Origin: Natronosalvus hydrolyticus
GTDB taxonomy: Archaea; Halobacteriota; Halobacteria; Halobacteriales; Natrialbaceae
Direction of reading: 5' to 3'
DNA: 64,000 nt
Assembly (NCBI GenBank): GCA_025517525.1
Contig: JAOPJZ010000007.1
Coordinates: 97,530-161,529, forward strand
Positions 44,934 to 53,793 of the stretch are shown here, one piece after another; position 1 is the first letter of the stretch; each line of letters begins with the position of its first letter. Below the pieces are notes generated by a model. That model saw only the letters and a program-made list of their open reading frames with translations. It did not search any database and was not told where the DNA came from. Position numbers and translations under genes: made by a program.

Positions 44934-46207
44934 GACGACGCCCCTCCACGTGCTAACTCGAACATTCGATGCACGTATAGCAGTACGGGCAACGCGACAA
45001 CGAACAACAATGATAGCGCGTTCACGTACGTCAGGTGTCTCCCGAGCGGGAGTCCAATTCCCTCAGAGTACAGCGCTAGCGCGGTGCTCATGAACGTTGC
45101 CAGCCACCCTGCGATCCCGACGCCGAGGGCCGTGTGCGTGCCGATCGTCTCAGCAGTCGAGAGATCCGGCCAGAGCGCGAAGTTGAGCGTCGTGTAGAAG
45201 CTGACTGCCAGCACGTAGAACATCGGCAGGATGAGCGCCGGCGTCTCGCCAGCACCGAACTGGATGTCGAAGACGTACAGCAGGTGCGTAAAAGCGAACA
45301 GCCCGAACACCCACAAGAACACCCAGTTTCGATCAAAATTCGTGTACAGGATGCCGGCGGCAACTGCCCCGACGACATGGAGGACGGCGATGAACAACCG
45401 AACACTCAGGTCGGGCGACTGCCAGGACGTGTAGATGTAGAGCGGTTCCTCGATGATCCGAAGAAATCCCAGGCTGTCGATGAAGAAGACGCCGAACATC
45501 AACAGGATCGGCCCCCACAACGCAAAGCTGAGCGTCCGAATCGGTATAGATCGGCAAAACCGTCCGGTTCCGAACGTACTGCGTTCATGTTGACCGGCGA
45601 GGACATCGACGAACGCGAACCGCTTCACCGAAAGGACGGCCAGAACCAGCACTGCCGGCACCATCATTGCGCTCATGACGAGGCTAAACTCGTCGATCCG
45701 CCACTCGACTGGATACAATGCCGCGACGAAAAACGAGAGGCCCGCCACAACTGCGGCGACATACCCCCGATCTCTGATGGGGATGAAATCGAGCATGAAA
45801 CTAAACGTCACCGGGATGCCGAGTCCAAGCGTCATCGAACAGACGACGACCCAAAAAACGAACTGTTCGACCGTACTCACCAACGGAGCAGCGATCGTCA
45901 GCAACAACTGGACGAGAATAATCAGAAAGAGCAGGCGAAACTTCACGTACAGATCGGTACTCCAGCCACGCCGATCCATGACGAGGCCGCTTCCGACGGC
46001 GGCGACGAGCGTGAGAAGCGCGAGTACGGCCATCACTATCGACACATCTTCGGGGGACATCCCGATCTCTCGCGTCCCGAGATCGGTCAATCCGAGCTGG
46101 ACGAAGGTGAGGTTGTAGTAGTATCCCGCCGTGAGCGCCGCCACGTAGATCAGGTAGCCTATAACTGGGATCCACTGGCGTTCACGAACGAACACAAAGA
46201 GCTTCAT
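44930..46207 (-). CDS. Major facilitator superfamily-like transporter
   Basis: 425 residues with 12 hydrophobic segments. GSGLVMDRRGWSTDLYVKFR between segments 2 and 3 matches the MFS loop motif (G-x-x-x-D-R-x-G), and LDFIPIRDRGYVAA is the second cytoplasmic motif. The substrate is unknown. It is the first gene of a two-gene operon with the bactofilin-like protein. Confidence 0.8.
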   Translation of the reverse strand: MKLFVFVRERQWIPVIGYLIYVAALTAGYYYNLTFVQLGLTDLGTREIGMSPEDVSIVMAVLALLTLVAAVGSGLVMDRRGWSTDLYVKFRLLFLIILVQLLLTIAAPLVSTVEQFVFWVVVCSMTLGLGIPVTFSFMLDFIPIRDRGYVAAVVAGLSFFVAALYPVEWRIDEFSLVMSAMMVPAVLVLAVLSVKRFAFVDVLAGQHERSTFGTGRFCRSIPIRTLSFALWGPILLMFGVFFIDSLGFLRIIEEPLYIYTSWQSPDLSVRLFIAVLHVVGAVAAGILYTNFDRNWVFLWVFGLFAFTHLLYVFDIQFGAGETPALILPMFYVLAVSFYTTLNFALWPDLSTAETIGTHTALGVGIAGWLATFMSTALALYSEGIGLPLGRHLTYVNALSLLFVVALPVLLYVHRMFELARGGASS

Positions 46208-46290
46208 TCACCTCTCATACGGGTCGATCGATCTCTCCAGTTCTCACGCAAGTGCTCCGGAAACTGGAGCGAAGCAATCGAACTGTCTCG

Positions 46291-46611
46291 TCACGTAACT
46301 GATTCATCGCTGGTCAAGCGTCTGAGGGTGACGTACAGGACGACGAACATCACGATGAAACCGGTACCTCCCTGTACTACTTTGGTGAGCCGGCTTTTCT
46401 CCTTGGTACCGGACGTGTCGTCTTGGTTGGTCGCGTCGAGTCCTTCGCCTGTCATCCCTTCGATTGGCTCAAGTGTTTCTCCGGTCGATTCTTCAATCGC
46501 GTCGAGAATTGGACCGCGTAACGGCGACTCCATGCCGACTTTCACCGCTTCCGTGACGAGCAACTGCACGAGGTCGTTTTCCAGATCAAGTATCTCGATT
46601 GCGCTTGCCAT
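46291..46611 (-). CDS. Small single-pass membrane protein, family also seen at 50415-50600
   Basis: 106 residues. The N-terminal half is soluble and acidic (LENDLVQLLVTEAVKVGMESPLRGPILDAIEES), and a C-terminal hydrophobic helix is KVVQGGTGFIVMFVVLYVTLRR. The C-terminal 25 residues resemble those of the protein at 50415-50600. No known family is recognised. It probably sits in the membrane with its N-terminus in the cytoplasm. Confidence 0.6.
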   Translation of the reverse strand: MASAIEILDLENDLVQLLVTEAVKVGMESPLRGPILDAIEESTGETLEPIEGMTGEGLDATNQDDTSGTKEKSRLTKVVQGGTGFIVMFVVLYVTLRRLTSDESVT

Positions 46612-46757
46612 TGTTACAGCCCTCCGCGGTTCGGATAGCTTTGTGACATGATGGGGGACTCTCGGATACTACCATGTCCAACCAAATAACTATTATATCA
46701 CCTTCTCTGTTGAAACTCTCAATAGATGACAAGAGTTGACTGTCGAATAGAGAGGAT

Positions 46758-46916
46758 GAGTTCAGCACTGGTCTCCGCGCGAGCGATGCGAGCGCGGTTC
46801 CCGGACGACGAGGCCGAAGGCCGAGTCGTCCGCCTTTTTCATCGAAGTTTTTGCACCGAGTGGTTCGCCTGTGGCGAACCCGAGGTGGAAAAAGTTCGCG
46901 CTGTGAGTTCAGCACT
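46758..46916. repeat. Cluster of three GC-rich palindromes between 12-bp direct repeats
   Basis: GAGTTCAGCACT occurs at 46758-46769 and 46905-46916. Between them are three hairpins: 46775-46797 (CCGCGC...GCGCGG), 46802-46832 (arms CGGACGAC and GTCGTCCG around AGGCC/GGCC, followed by CTTTTTC) and 46862-46880 (GGTTCGCC TGT GGCGAACC, perfect 8-bp stem). The middle one with its T run could terminate transcription. The whole block looks like a dispersed palindromic repeat. The rest of the 46612-46988 gap is empty. Confidence 0.6.
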
Positions 46917-46988
46917 CACTCAAGCAGCTATTCGGGTACTGTCAAAAAAGGGATGACCGATTCAGAGGATTGGTCGGACAGGTGCCAT

Positions 46989-47249
46989 TTATGAAAGAGT
47001 TACTTCAATACCACCGTAGTACTTGGCAACTAAATTATACACGGTGACGAACACGACTGCGAGGATCGCGGTTGTAACGGCACTTGCGACAATCAGGGCG
47101 CTGAAATCAATGAAGAATCGACCGGGCGTTCTCGCTGCCATAAAATCGAAAACAAACGGGAGAACTCCGATCAAGCCACTTACTGCTCCAAGTGGAAGCG
47201 CTATTCGAATCACGGAATATCGATTGATGCTTCGAATTTCAGTTGACAT
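46989..47249 (-). CDS. Small two-helix membrane protein
   Basis: 86 residues: a short N-terminus (MSTEIRSINRYSVIRIALP), two hydrophobic helices (about 15-38 and 46-75) and a short tail. The N-terminal pattern and two-helix plan recall DUF3566-like membrane proteins, but the match is loose. Third-position GC is lower than in neighbouring genes. It stands alone between a palindrome cluster and the DUF2071 gene. Confidence 0.55.
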   Translation of the reverse strand: MSTEIRSINRYSVIRIALPLGAVSGLIGVLPFVFDFMAARTPGRFFIDFSALIVASAVTTAILAVVFVTVYNLVAKYYGGIEVTLS

Positions 47250-47453
47250 AGGATGTCGTTCAAATCAGGAAGTCAAATAGCTTATTGTCATAATGAAATA
47301 CTGTCGGGATCTCAGCATTACTCGCATCACTACCCAACGGTTGACAATCGATACGTGATGCATACGCGCTGCGTATTCAGCCTGTCTCCGGAAATATATC
47401 ATTGATTAATGGTTTCGATAAGGTCATGTCAGTACAAACAGGGGATTGGCCGG

Positions 47454-48161
47454 TCACTGAATGCGTGACGCTGTTATCCGTTTGTTCTTGGAAGCGATCG
47501 TTTTCACTCCGGGACTGTAGAGGTGGATTGGATCGGTGTCAGGGGTCGAGAACCCGTTTGCCTCGAAGAGCGTGTTCTCCTTGATCTCGATGTCGGCATC
47601 GTACAATGGCCACGACTCGTGCTGAATATCAGCGTAGCGGACGGACCCATCCGGGGCTTCGGTATAGTAGCGGTAGCGCTCCGTGAGGAAGTGAGCGAGT
47701 GTGCCTCGTTTCGCATCGGTTCGATTGCCGCTCGGTCCGTACGTCGCTTCAAACGCAGCCGGCCGTGCGCCGGGATGACGGCGACGACACGTGAATCGAA
47801 GCCGGCCGTTCTCCGCGGTGAGATCGATAGTGGCGTAGTAGTACGGGAGGTGGTGAAAGAGGCGAGCACCAGCAACTCCCACGATTCCATCGGCATCGAG
47901 ACTGAAGAAGTACACCCCAGGGTTCCCGTCGAACGTGACGTACGTTCGAAGATTGAGTTCGGGGAGTGGGACTCCCGTTCCAGAAGGGAAAAACCGTGGT
48001 CGGACGTCAACGTTCGTAAACGGGACTACCGAGAGCCACGCGTGCCCGTCGTAGGTATCGAGCGTCAGGCGTTCCGGGATGTGTGGCTCGACGACTCCCG
48101 GATCGACCGGCCAGTTAGCGAAGCAAACGTGCCGCCAACCCATGAAAAGTGAAACGACCAT
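47454..48161 (-). CDS. DUF2071 (YqjF-like) protein
   Basis: 235 residues from the ATG at 48161 (MVVSLFMGWRHVCFANWPVDP); an ATG at 48143 is possible. The sequence follows the DUF2071 pattern: HIPERLTLDTYDGHAWLSVVPF, LPELNLRTYVTFDGNPGVYFFSLDAD, then HESWPLYDADIEIKENTLFEANG near the end. The family has an acetoacetate-decarboxylase-like fold, but its activity is not established. A longer frame to 48374 lies over the promoter of the divergent CPBP gene. Confidence 0.85.
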   Translation of the reverse strand: MVVSLFMGWRHVCFANWPVDPGVVEPHIPERLTLDTYDGHAWLSVVPFTNVDVRPRFFPSGTGVPLPELNLRTYVTFDGNPGVYFFSLDADGIVGVAGARLFHHLPYYYATIDLTAENGRLRFTCRRRHPGARPAAFEATYGPSGNRTDAKRGTLAHFLTERYRYYTEAPDGSVRYADIQHESWPLYDADIEIKENTLFEANGFSTPDTDPIHLYSPGVKTIASKNKRITASRIQ

Positions 48162-48295
48162 CCTATCCGTTTCTTCGGTTTCTGTGATACAATATTGTAT
48201 CGCCAAACTACCGCGCTTCCAACCGCTCGGTTCGTCAGGAACGTGAGCACAGGGCTGTGCCCCATCCTTAAGATATCCGACGCAAAGGGAGGGAT

Positions 48296-49245
48296 ATGGA
48301 TTCTCGTACGACTCCTGACCGGGAAATGAGCGAGTCCGGCATACGCACTCGAAAAGTCGGGCTCTTTCTCGCACTCGCGTTCGGTATCGCCTGGGTCGGT
48401 GCCATCGTCCTCTACCTCGCTGAAATTGAACTCGGGACGCCCGTAGGACTCGTATTCGTGGTCGTGGTAGTCATGTGGGCACCGGCGTTCGCTGCGATCG
48501 GAACTCAACTCCGGTACGGAGAGTCTATTCGAGAGGGGTGTGGGATCTCTCTGGGTCGGCTTCGATGGGTTGGACTGGGTGTGTAACGCCGGTTGCCCTC
48601 GTTGCCGGAACGATCGGTATCGGAACCGCACTCCCAGGCGTGTCGTTTACGACCGACTACGCAGTGTTCCTGCTCGAGTTGGGCCTAAGTCAGGACGAAG
48701 CCGCTGAAGCAATCGCGCAACTGGAAGAGGTGCCAGTCCCACCTGCTGTTCTCCTCGTCGTTTCGGGTCTCGCCGCGGGGCTAACGATCAACGCCCTCGC
48801 AGCGCTCGGCGAAGAACTCGGGTGGCGCGGGCTCCTACTCTCGGAACTCGCTCCGCTCGGATTCTGGAAACTCTCGATCTTCACCGGTGCGGTTTGGGGC
48901 ATCTGGCACACGCCGATCATCCTTCAGGGACACAATTTTCCCGACGCACCACTCGTGGGCGTGTTCGTCATGACCGCTGCAACGATTGCGATGGCACCGA
49001 TCTACACGTACCTGACCGTCCGCGCTCGATCCGTCCTCGCTGCAACCGTCCTTCACGGATCGTTCAACGGACTGGGAGCACTGTCGCTGGTCTACCTCAC
49101 GGGTGCCGGTAATCTCGTGACCGCTCCCGTTGGCGTCGCCGGAATCGGTGCTGCCCTGCTCGTTACTACGCTCTGTGTCGTCCACGATAGACTCATTGCA
49201 GACGAGCAGATCACGACTGGAGGCGCGCTGTCTCCGTGGGCGTGA
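48296..49245 (+). pseudogene. CPBP (CAAX/bacteriocin-processing) intramembrane protease, frameshifted
   Basis: The first part (48296-48586) encodes an N-terminal membrane helix region and hits TAA right after RLRWVGLGV. The rest of the family continues in another frame from about 48583 to 49245 with EELGWRG, WGIWHTP and HGSFN, the three CPBP catalytic motifs. One lost or gained base near 48570-48590 explains this. Reinitiation at the ATG at 48565 could still make a shorter protein. It may be a true mutation or a sequencing error. An intact paralogue lies at 60096. Confidence 0.75.
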
Positions 49246-49267
49246 GAGACGAAACAGTGCCAGGGTC

Positions 49268-50167
49268 TCACTCACGCGTTTCAGGGATCGATTGCTGGAT
49301 ATGACCCCGTAATGCGTCAGTTGCGAGTGAACCAGTGATGTGCCCCTTCTCCAGAATAGCAACGTCGAACCCTTCGTAGGCAGTTCGCTGTCTCTCGAAC
49401 TCGATAATCCGATCGTAGCGAGCGAGCAGCGGGCTACAATCGTCGGAATCGACGGCTGCAAAATCGTCCTCGAAGTCGAGGACAGTGCGAAGGCGCTCTG
49501 GGTTCGTTAGCGCTGCTTCGGCCACTAATTTCCGATAAATCGACGATACGAACATTTCACCGAGTTGTGCCCCGGCGAATATCGGGATGTACCGATCGAC
49601 ACTCCCATAGTAGGCGCGATGGAGATTGACAGCCCAGCCGCCAAGACTGGTACCTGCGGCAAGGGTGGCAGGACAGCCTGTGTCTCGCACCTGCTCGGTC
49701 AGTGCTTCGATGAGCGTAGCCGATGTCGCAAGCATCCCAACGAAGTTCTCGAGGGAATCCATCGCCTGTATGTACTCCCTGTTTGAGCGGTCGTGAAACG
49801 GCGCTCGGAGGGCGATCAGGTTGACGTCCGGACCGCCGTCTGTCCCAAAGAGGCGACGGAACGAGTTCGAACTGAATCGGCCAAAGTCGAAGGGCTGCTC
49901 GCCACTTCCGTGATGATACAGCAGCGTCGGTGCGTCTGATCCTCGCCACTGGGTGACGAGATATGCTGCCCGAAACTCTCCGATGGGAGTGGATGCAGAG
50001 ACTTCCTGCACACTCCCGGTTCGAATGTCCTCGAGATCGATCACCGTACCACTGACGATGTCACCGATCGGAGCGCTGGAAACCGACTGGGAAAAGAACC
50101 TGGAATTCCGCAAGAGTAACCCACCCATCGAGATCGTCGCAACGTCGATGAGTTCGTGTCTGTTCAT
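49268..50167 (-). CDS. Alpha/beta hydrolase
   Basis: 299 residues. LLYHHGSGEQPFDF forms the oxyanion region, AAGTSLGGWAVN is the nucleophile elbow (Ser in G-x-S-x-G), and ILEKGHITGS gives the catalytic histidine. The N-terminus (ELIDVATISMGGLLLRNSRFF) is amphipathic and may touch the membrane. The substrate is unknown. It overlaps the DUF2892 gene by four bases (ATGA) and ends a three-gene operon of otherwise small membrane proteins. Confidence 0.82.
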   Translation of the reverse strand: MNRHELIDVATISMGGLLLRNSRFFSQSVSSAPIGDIVSGTVIDLEDIRTGSVQEVSASTPIGEFRAAYLVTQWRGSDAPTLLYHHGSGEQPFDFGRFSSNSFRRLFGTDGGPDVNLIALRAPFHDRSNREYIQAMDSLENFVGMLATSATLIEALTEQVRDTGCPATLAAGTSLGGWAVNLHRAYYGSVDRYIPIFAGAQLGEMFVSSIYRKLVAEAALTNPERLRTVLDFEDDFAAVDSDDCSPLLARYDRIIEFERQRTAYEGFDVAILEKGHITGSLATDALRGHIQQSIPETRE

Positions 50168-50409
50168 CGGCGTTCGGATTCAGGTTCGTCGTACGTGTTC
50201 CGACCTAGTGCGCGATTCGCCGGACACTTCTGGGTACCGACTGTTCCGAACAGTACGAACGCGGCAAGGAGGAGGACGGCAGCGACGATTCCCTGTGTGG
50301 GATCGCCGAGTGGTTCTCCGAAGGCTACCGTCACCATCATCGCTGCAACCAGGACGAGCCCGACGGCGATTCGGATCGTTCGGTCCGTTCCGCCAACGTT
50401 TTTCTCCAT
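50164..50409 (-). CDS. DUF2892 (YgaP-like transmembrane) small protein
   Basis: 81 residues from the ATG at 50409 (MEKNVGGTDRTIRIAVG), the diagnostic DUF2892 N-terminus, with two hydrophobic helices and KCPANRALGRNT after the second. In bacteria the domain occurs alone or fused to rhodanese as in YgaP. A GTG at 50418 overlaps the previous stop and is an alternative start. It is the middle gene of the operon 50600 to 49268. Confidence 0.82.
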   Translation of the reverse strand: MEKNVGGTDRTIRIAVGLVLVAAMMVTVAFGEPLGDPTQGIVAAVLLLAAFVLFGTVGTQKCPANRALGRNTYDEPESERR

Positions 50410-50414
50410 AGCAG

Positions 50415-50600
50415 TCACTCCGTGCTTTCTTCACCGCGGGATAGCAGCCACCAGAGCGTCACGAACATGACAACGAAGATTGTTGCGCCCTGGAGGGACT
50501 TGGTTCGTCGTGTTTTCGAGCGGTCAGCTGGTTCGTTTCGATCCACTGAGTTCTCAGACGATTCGTCGGTCGTGCGCACGAATTTGGGTAAGAATTTCAT
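50415..50600 (-). CDS. Small single-pass membrane protein, relative of 46291-46611
   Basis: 61 residues from the ATG at 50600 (MKFLPKFVRTTDESS). A charged N-terminus precedes KSLQGATIFVVMFVTLWWLLSR, which resembles the C-terminal helix of the protein at 46291-46611 (same Lys-x-x-Gln-Gly start and length). A frame extension to 50717 lacks support. It is the first gene of an operon with DUF2892 and the alpha/beta hydrolase. Function is unknown. Confidence 0.55.
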   Translation of the reverse strand: MKFLPKFVRTTDESSENSVDRNEPADRSKTRRTKSLQGATIFVVMFVTLWWLLSRGEESTE

Positions 50601-50797
50601 ATCCTTGTATAACTCGTCATGGGCAAAGGTAAGTATATGAGTCAATTCTACGGCTTTGAATCCATTCCCATTATTTATTAGACATCGAAGCTGGGTGAGC
50701 AGCGATGAGACAAGCAAGACACGGGACGACCAGCCCGCGCCACTTCAGGAAAATATCCAGTTTTTCGACCGGACATATGGTCTCATCCAGGTGTTGG

Positions 50798-52651
50798 TCA
50801 GTCCAGTGATTCCAGAAACGAAGACAGTATTTCGTTGAACGCCGCCGGATTATCGTGGTTCGCAAGGTGTCCCGCATCTGGCACGGTCTTGTACTCGCTG
50901 TTGAGGAGTTTTTTGTCCCACTCCTTCGCTTTCTTCCGGAGCCAGAAGTACTCGTCTTCACCGGCCACAATCAATTGCGGGAGTTCGGTCTGTTCAGGGA
51001 TCCCTTCTTTAATGTCTTCGAGGAACACTCGTTCGAGGGAAACTATGTTCGCCTTCCCAGTACGTGCACTCGCCTGTCTCGCGTACTCTTGGGCCTCGGG
51101 AGTACGAGCGACCAACCGACCAAACATGTCGCACGTCAGTTTCTCCGGCAAGAGTTGGAGTAGCCTCACGTGCACCCCCATCAACTTGATCGTACGTTCG
51201 GAGAACCCATCGTGTAACGGGAAGCCCCCGACGTGAACGAGAGCTCGAACGCGGTCGGGGTAATGGTACGCAACGTACTGGTTCAACAGGCTCCCCATCG
51301 ACTGGCCGATCAGGACGGCCTGGTCGATTCCTTCGTCGTCCAGTACGCCGAGCAACTTGCGGGCCGAGACATCGAATCGGACCGGCACACTCGACTCGGC
51401 AGCGTCGCCACACCCAGGGACGTCCCAAGAGAGAACCCGATACGATTCCGACAGCGTAGCGGTCTGCTCCCGCCACGTCTCGCGGTCGAGGGCAAATCCG
51501 TGCGTAAACACCACGGCGGTCGCCTCTTCGGGGCCGCTCACCTCGTAATAGACGCTACCAGATTCACGTTCGGCCGCGGAATCGGCTCTCGCTTTCGAGC
51601 GCAACCGTCGAAGAGCGAGCGTGAGCGCCCCGATTCCGATCACAGGAGCGACGAGGCCGCCCCACTTCATGGATATCTCCCGTTTCCCTTCGGGGTACGA
51701 AGGTGTGTCATGATCGTAGTACGGGGCCAACTGATCGATTGCGTCCGTGTCTCCATCCGCTTGCTCGATGAGAGAACGCAACTCGTCGAACAGATACGCC
51801 ATTTCGTCTCTGCCATCCCGGGCGTGCCCTTCGACCGAGACCTTCGCGTACTCGTTTCGCATGAGCCACCCGATAGCCCAGACACAGATCGGCTCCGGGA
51901 CGAATTCGAAGCTCCTGACGACCGGCGGACTCGGTGCGTATCCTGCCTTGCGTAATCCTCGAAGTGCTTCCTTCGTCGCACGAACTGAAAGCACCAGCAG
52001 ATCCCTGGTTTCGCCCAGCCGTTTCATGCGAGTGTCAGAAGCATACAGCGCGGGGACGAGGCCGGACATGAGCAACGCGACGTGGTATTTTAGCCACTCA
52101 TCCATGTCCGTCCGGATCTCGACGTCGTACCCTCGCATGTCCGAAAGCACTGCGGCCACCTCTCGGGTTCTGGGACGAATCGTCCCATCGACCTCTCCGA
52201 TCGGAATGGTGTATTTGTTGTCTTCATTGATCGGGAGCACGCGCATGACGTGTCCGTCTCGTTTTCCACCAGGGTATGGAAACCCCAACATCACGCGCTC
52301 TTTTCCGAGTGCCCGGATCATTTCGTCAGGCCCGTTGATGGTGTTCCCCATGAAGCAGAACGTCGAGACGTGCTTGTTTTCCGCCAACGTATCCAGAATC
52401 TCTACGGCTTGATGCTCCCCCATGACGACCAGGACGAGGTCGTAGTACTCGTCGAACTCCAGAGATTCCACTACATCGACGTGAGCTACTTCCTCCTCGT
52501 CAGCGTCTTCTTCCTGAATAACGATTCCATGTTCTTTCAGATCCTCCAATCTCTGCCCCCTAGCGAGCAGCGAAACGTCATGTCCTGCCTCGTGAAGTCG
52601 CGCCGCTTTCAAGCTGCCTAACGGCCCTGCACCGAATACCAGAATCTTCAT
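50798..52651 (-). CDS. Fusion of ketopantoate-reductase-like dehydrogenase and alpha/beta hydrolase
   Basis: 617 residues from the ATG at 52651 (MKILVFGAGPLGSLKAARL). Residues 1 to about 310 follow the PanE/ApbA layout: GAGPLGS for NADP, a middle VMGEHQAVEILDTL, and a helical C-terminal domain. A hydrophobic segment (about 325-345) links to an alpha/beta hydrolase (about 360-617) with HGFALDRETW, GQSMGS (nucleophile Ser) and DAGHLANHD (His). The two activities in one chain are unusual. The frame is continuous with no stop, so this is not a frameshift artefact. The substrate is unknown. Confidence 0.82.
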   Translation of the reverse strand: MKILVFGAGPLGSLKAARLHEAGHDVSLLARGQRLEDLKEHGIVIQEEDADEEEVAHVDVVESLEFDEYYDLVLVVMGEHQAVEILDTLAENKHVSTFCFMGNTINGPDEMIRALGKERVMLGFPYPGGKRDGHVMRVLPINEDNKYTIPIGEVDGTIRPRTREVAAVLSDMRGYDVEIRTDMDEWLKYHVALLMSGLVPALYASDTRMKRLGETRDLLVLSVRATKEALRGLRKAGYAPSPPVVRSFEFVPEPICVWAIGWLMRNEYAKVSVEGHARDGRDEMAYLFDELRSLIEQADGDTDAIDQLAPYYDHDTPSYPEGKREISMKWGGLVAPVIGIGALTLALRRLRSKARADSAAERESGSVYYEVSGPEEATAVVFTHGFALDRETWREQTATLSESYRVLSWDVPGCGDAAESSVPVRFDVSARKLLGVLDDEGIDQAVLIGQSMGSLLNQYVAYHYPDRVRALVHVGGFPLHDGFSERTIKLMGVHVRLLQLLPEKLTCDMFGRLVARTPEAQEYARQASARTGKANIVSLERVFLEDIKEGIPEQTELPQLIVAGEDEYFWLRKKAKEWDKKLLNSEYKTVPDAGHLANHDNPAAFNEILSSFLESLD

Positions 52652-53208
52652 TTCGATCGACACCAGCCATTGGAGTACCCTTGGTCGTACCAGTCTCTGC
52701 GGGACCTGAGTTGGCGAACTCGACGAGATCGTAGTTCGGTTGTGGAGCACATAGTACAAGTTAGTGTATCGCGTTCGATATAGGGGAGGGTCAGTTCTCC
52801 AGGTGTGGGAGACGATTACCAAGTGAGGTTGGTGTCTCGATCAAACGTTCTGGCGGGGCAGTTCAACCAGTGCTCGAAGCTGGCTGAGACGGTTCAGACA
52901 TCATTATAACCACGATCGACCGAATCAAGCGCTGAACGGTCGAACTCCCGTCGGGAGGTGCGGAACTAGGCAGTGCCGTCCTCGCTAGAGTTTCCCGAGT
53001 CCAGAAAATAGCGTACAATGAGGGTATCCGGATGGGGCCCATCGTCCGTTCGGTGCTTCCATCACTTCCGGTGTTCAGACCAGGTTCTGAAGCGGATTGA
53101 TGGTGACGAAGACCTGCTTCGTACGATTCTTTGACGCTTTGTCGTAGCTCCAGATTCGACATGCCCCACGCTTCGAGGTTTAAGCAAATCCCTGTGGTAC
53201 TGTCGGTG
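52652..53208. other. Intergenic region, no gene recognised
   Basis: A 149-codon frame on the minus strand (52863-53312) overlaps the TspO start and has no recognisable family. The stretch carries the promoter zone of the fusion gene and otherwise nothing I can name. Confidence 0.35.
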
Positions 53209-53727
53209 ATGGACACCGTATTCGAGACAGGGACTCGTGTCGAGCGACGTGATGGCGTGGAGTGGGGGGAACTGGCGCTCACGATCGCATTTTGCGAACT
53301 CGTCGGTATCATCCCGGGAATGCTGACGGCAGCGGAGCTCGAAACCTGGTATCGAACGTTAGAGAAACCATCGGCATCCCCGCCAGATTGGGTCTTCGGT
53401 CCCGTCTGGGGGCTATTGTTTGCACTGATGGGAGTATCGCTCTACCTGGTTCGTCGAGAACGGGTGGATTCCCGGTCGAAAACGCGAGCGATTGGTCTCT
53501 TCGTGACACAACTCGCACTGAACGCGACGTGGAGTTTCGTCTTCTTCGGCCGCCGATCGACTCGCGGTGGCTTCGCTATCATCCTGTTGCTCGGTTCAGC
53601 GATTGCGGTCACGATCGGTTCGTTCGCTCGAATAAATCGTCGAGCAGCATTGTTGCTCGTTCCGTATTTGCTATGGGTTGGGTTTGCAACGTACCTCAAC
53701 TACGAAATCTGGCGCCTCAATCGGTGA
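53209..53727 (+). CDS. TspO/MBR family membrane protein
   Basis: 172 residues from the ATG at 53209 with five hydrophobic segments. Hallmarks are ETWYRTLEKPSASPPDWVFGPVWGLLFALMGVSLY, AIGLFVTQLALNATWSFVFFG and YLLWVGFATYLNYEIWRLN. TspO proteins bind porphyrins and sterol-like ligands and in archaea are linked to stress or light responses. The frame is open upstream to 53131, but the family start is at 53209. Confidence 0.93.
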   Translation: MDTVFETGTRVERRDGVEWGELALTIAFCELVGIIPGMLTAAELETWYRTLEKPSASPPDWVFGPVWGLLFALMGVSLYLVRRERVDSRSKTRAIGLFVTQLALNATWSFVFFGRRSTRGGFAIILLLGSAIAVTIGSFARINRRAALLLVPYLLWVGFATYLNYEIWRLNR

Positions 53728-53793
53728 CCAGCCGCTGATTCGATCGAAGTGTTCGGAACGCAACATTCGAATCAATTGGAAACGGACGATAGA

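Noticed and set aside
46726..46956. 76-codon plus-strand frame over the palindrome cluster
   Set aside because: Its sequence is made of the arms of the three hairpins and it lacks a ribosome binding site; better explained as a palindromic repeat.
48550..48600. Programmed frameshifting in the CPBP gene
   Set aside because: No slippery heptamer is seen at the junction; a simple indel or sequencing error is more likely.
52863..53312. 149-codon open frame on the minus strand upstream of the fusion gene
   Set aside because: It overlaps the convincing TspO start, has no recognisable motif and a Ser/Thr-rich chance-like composition.
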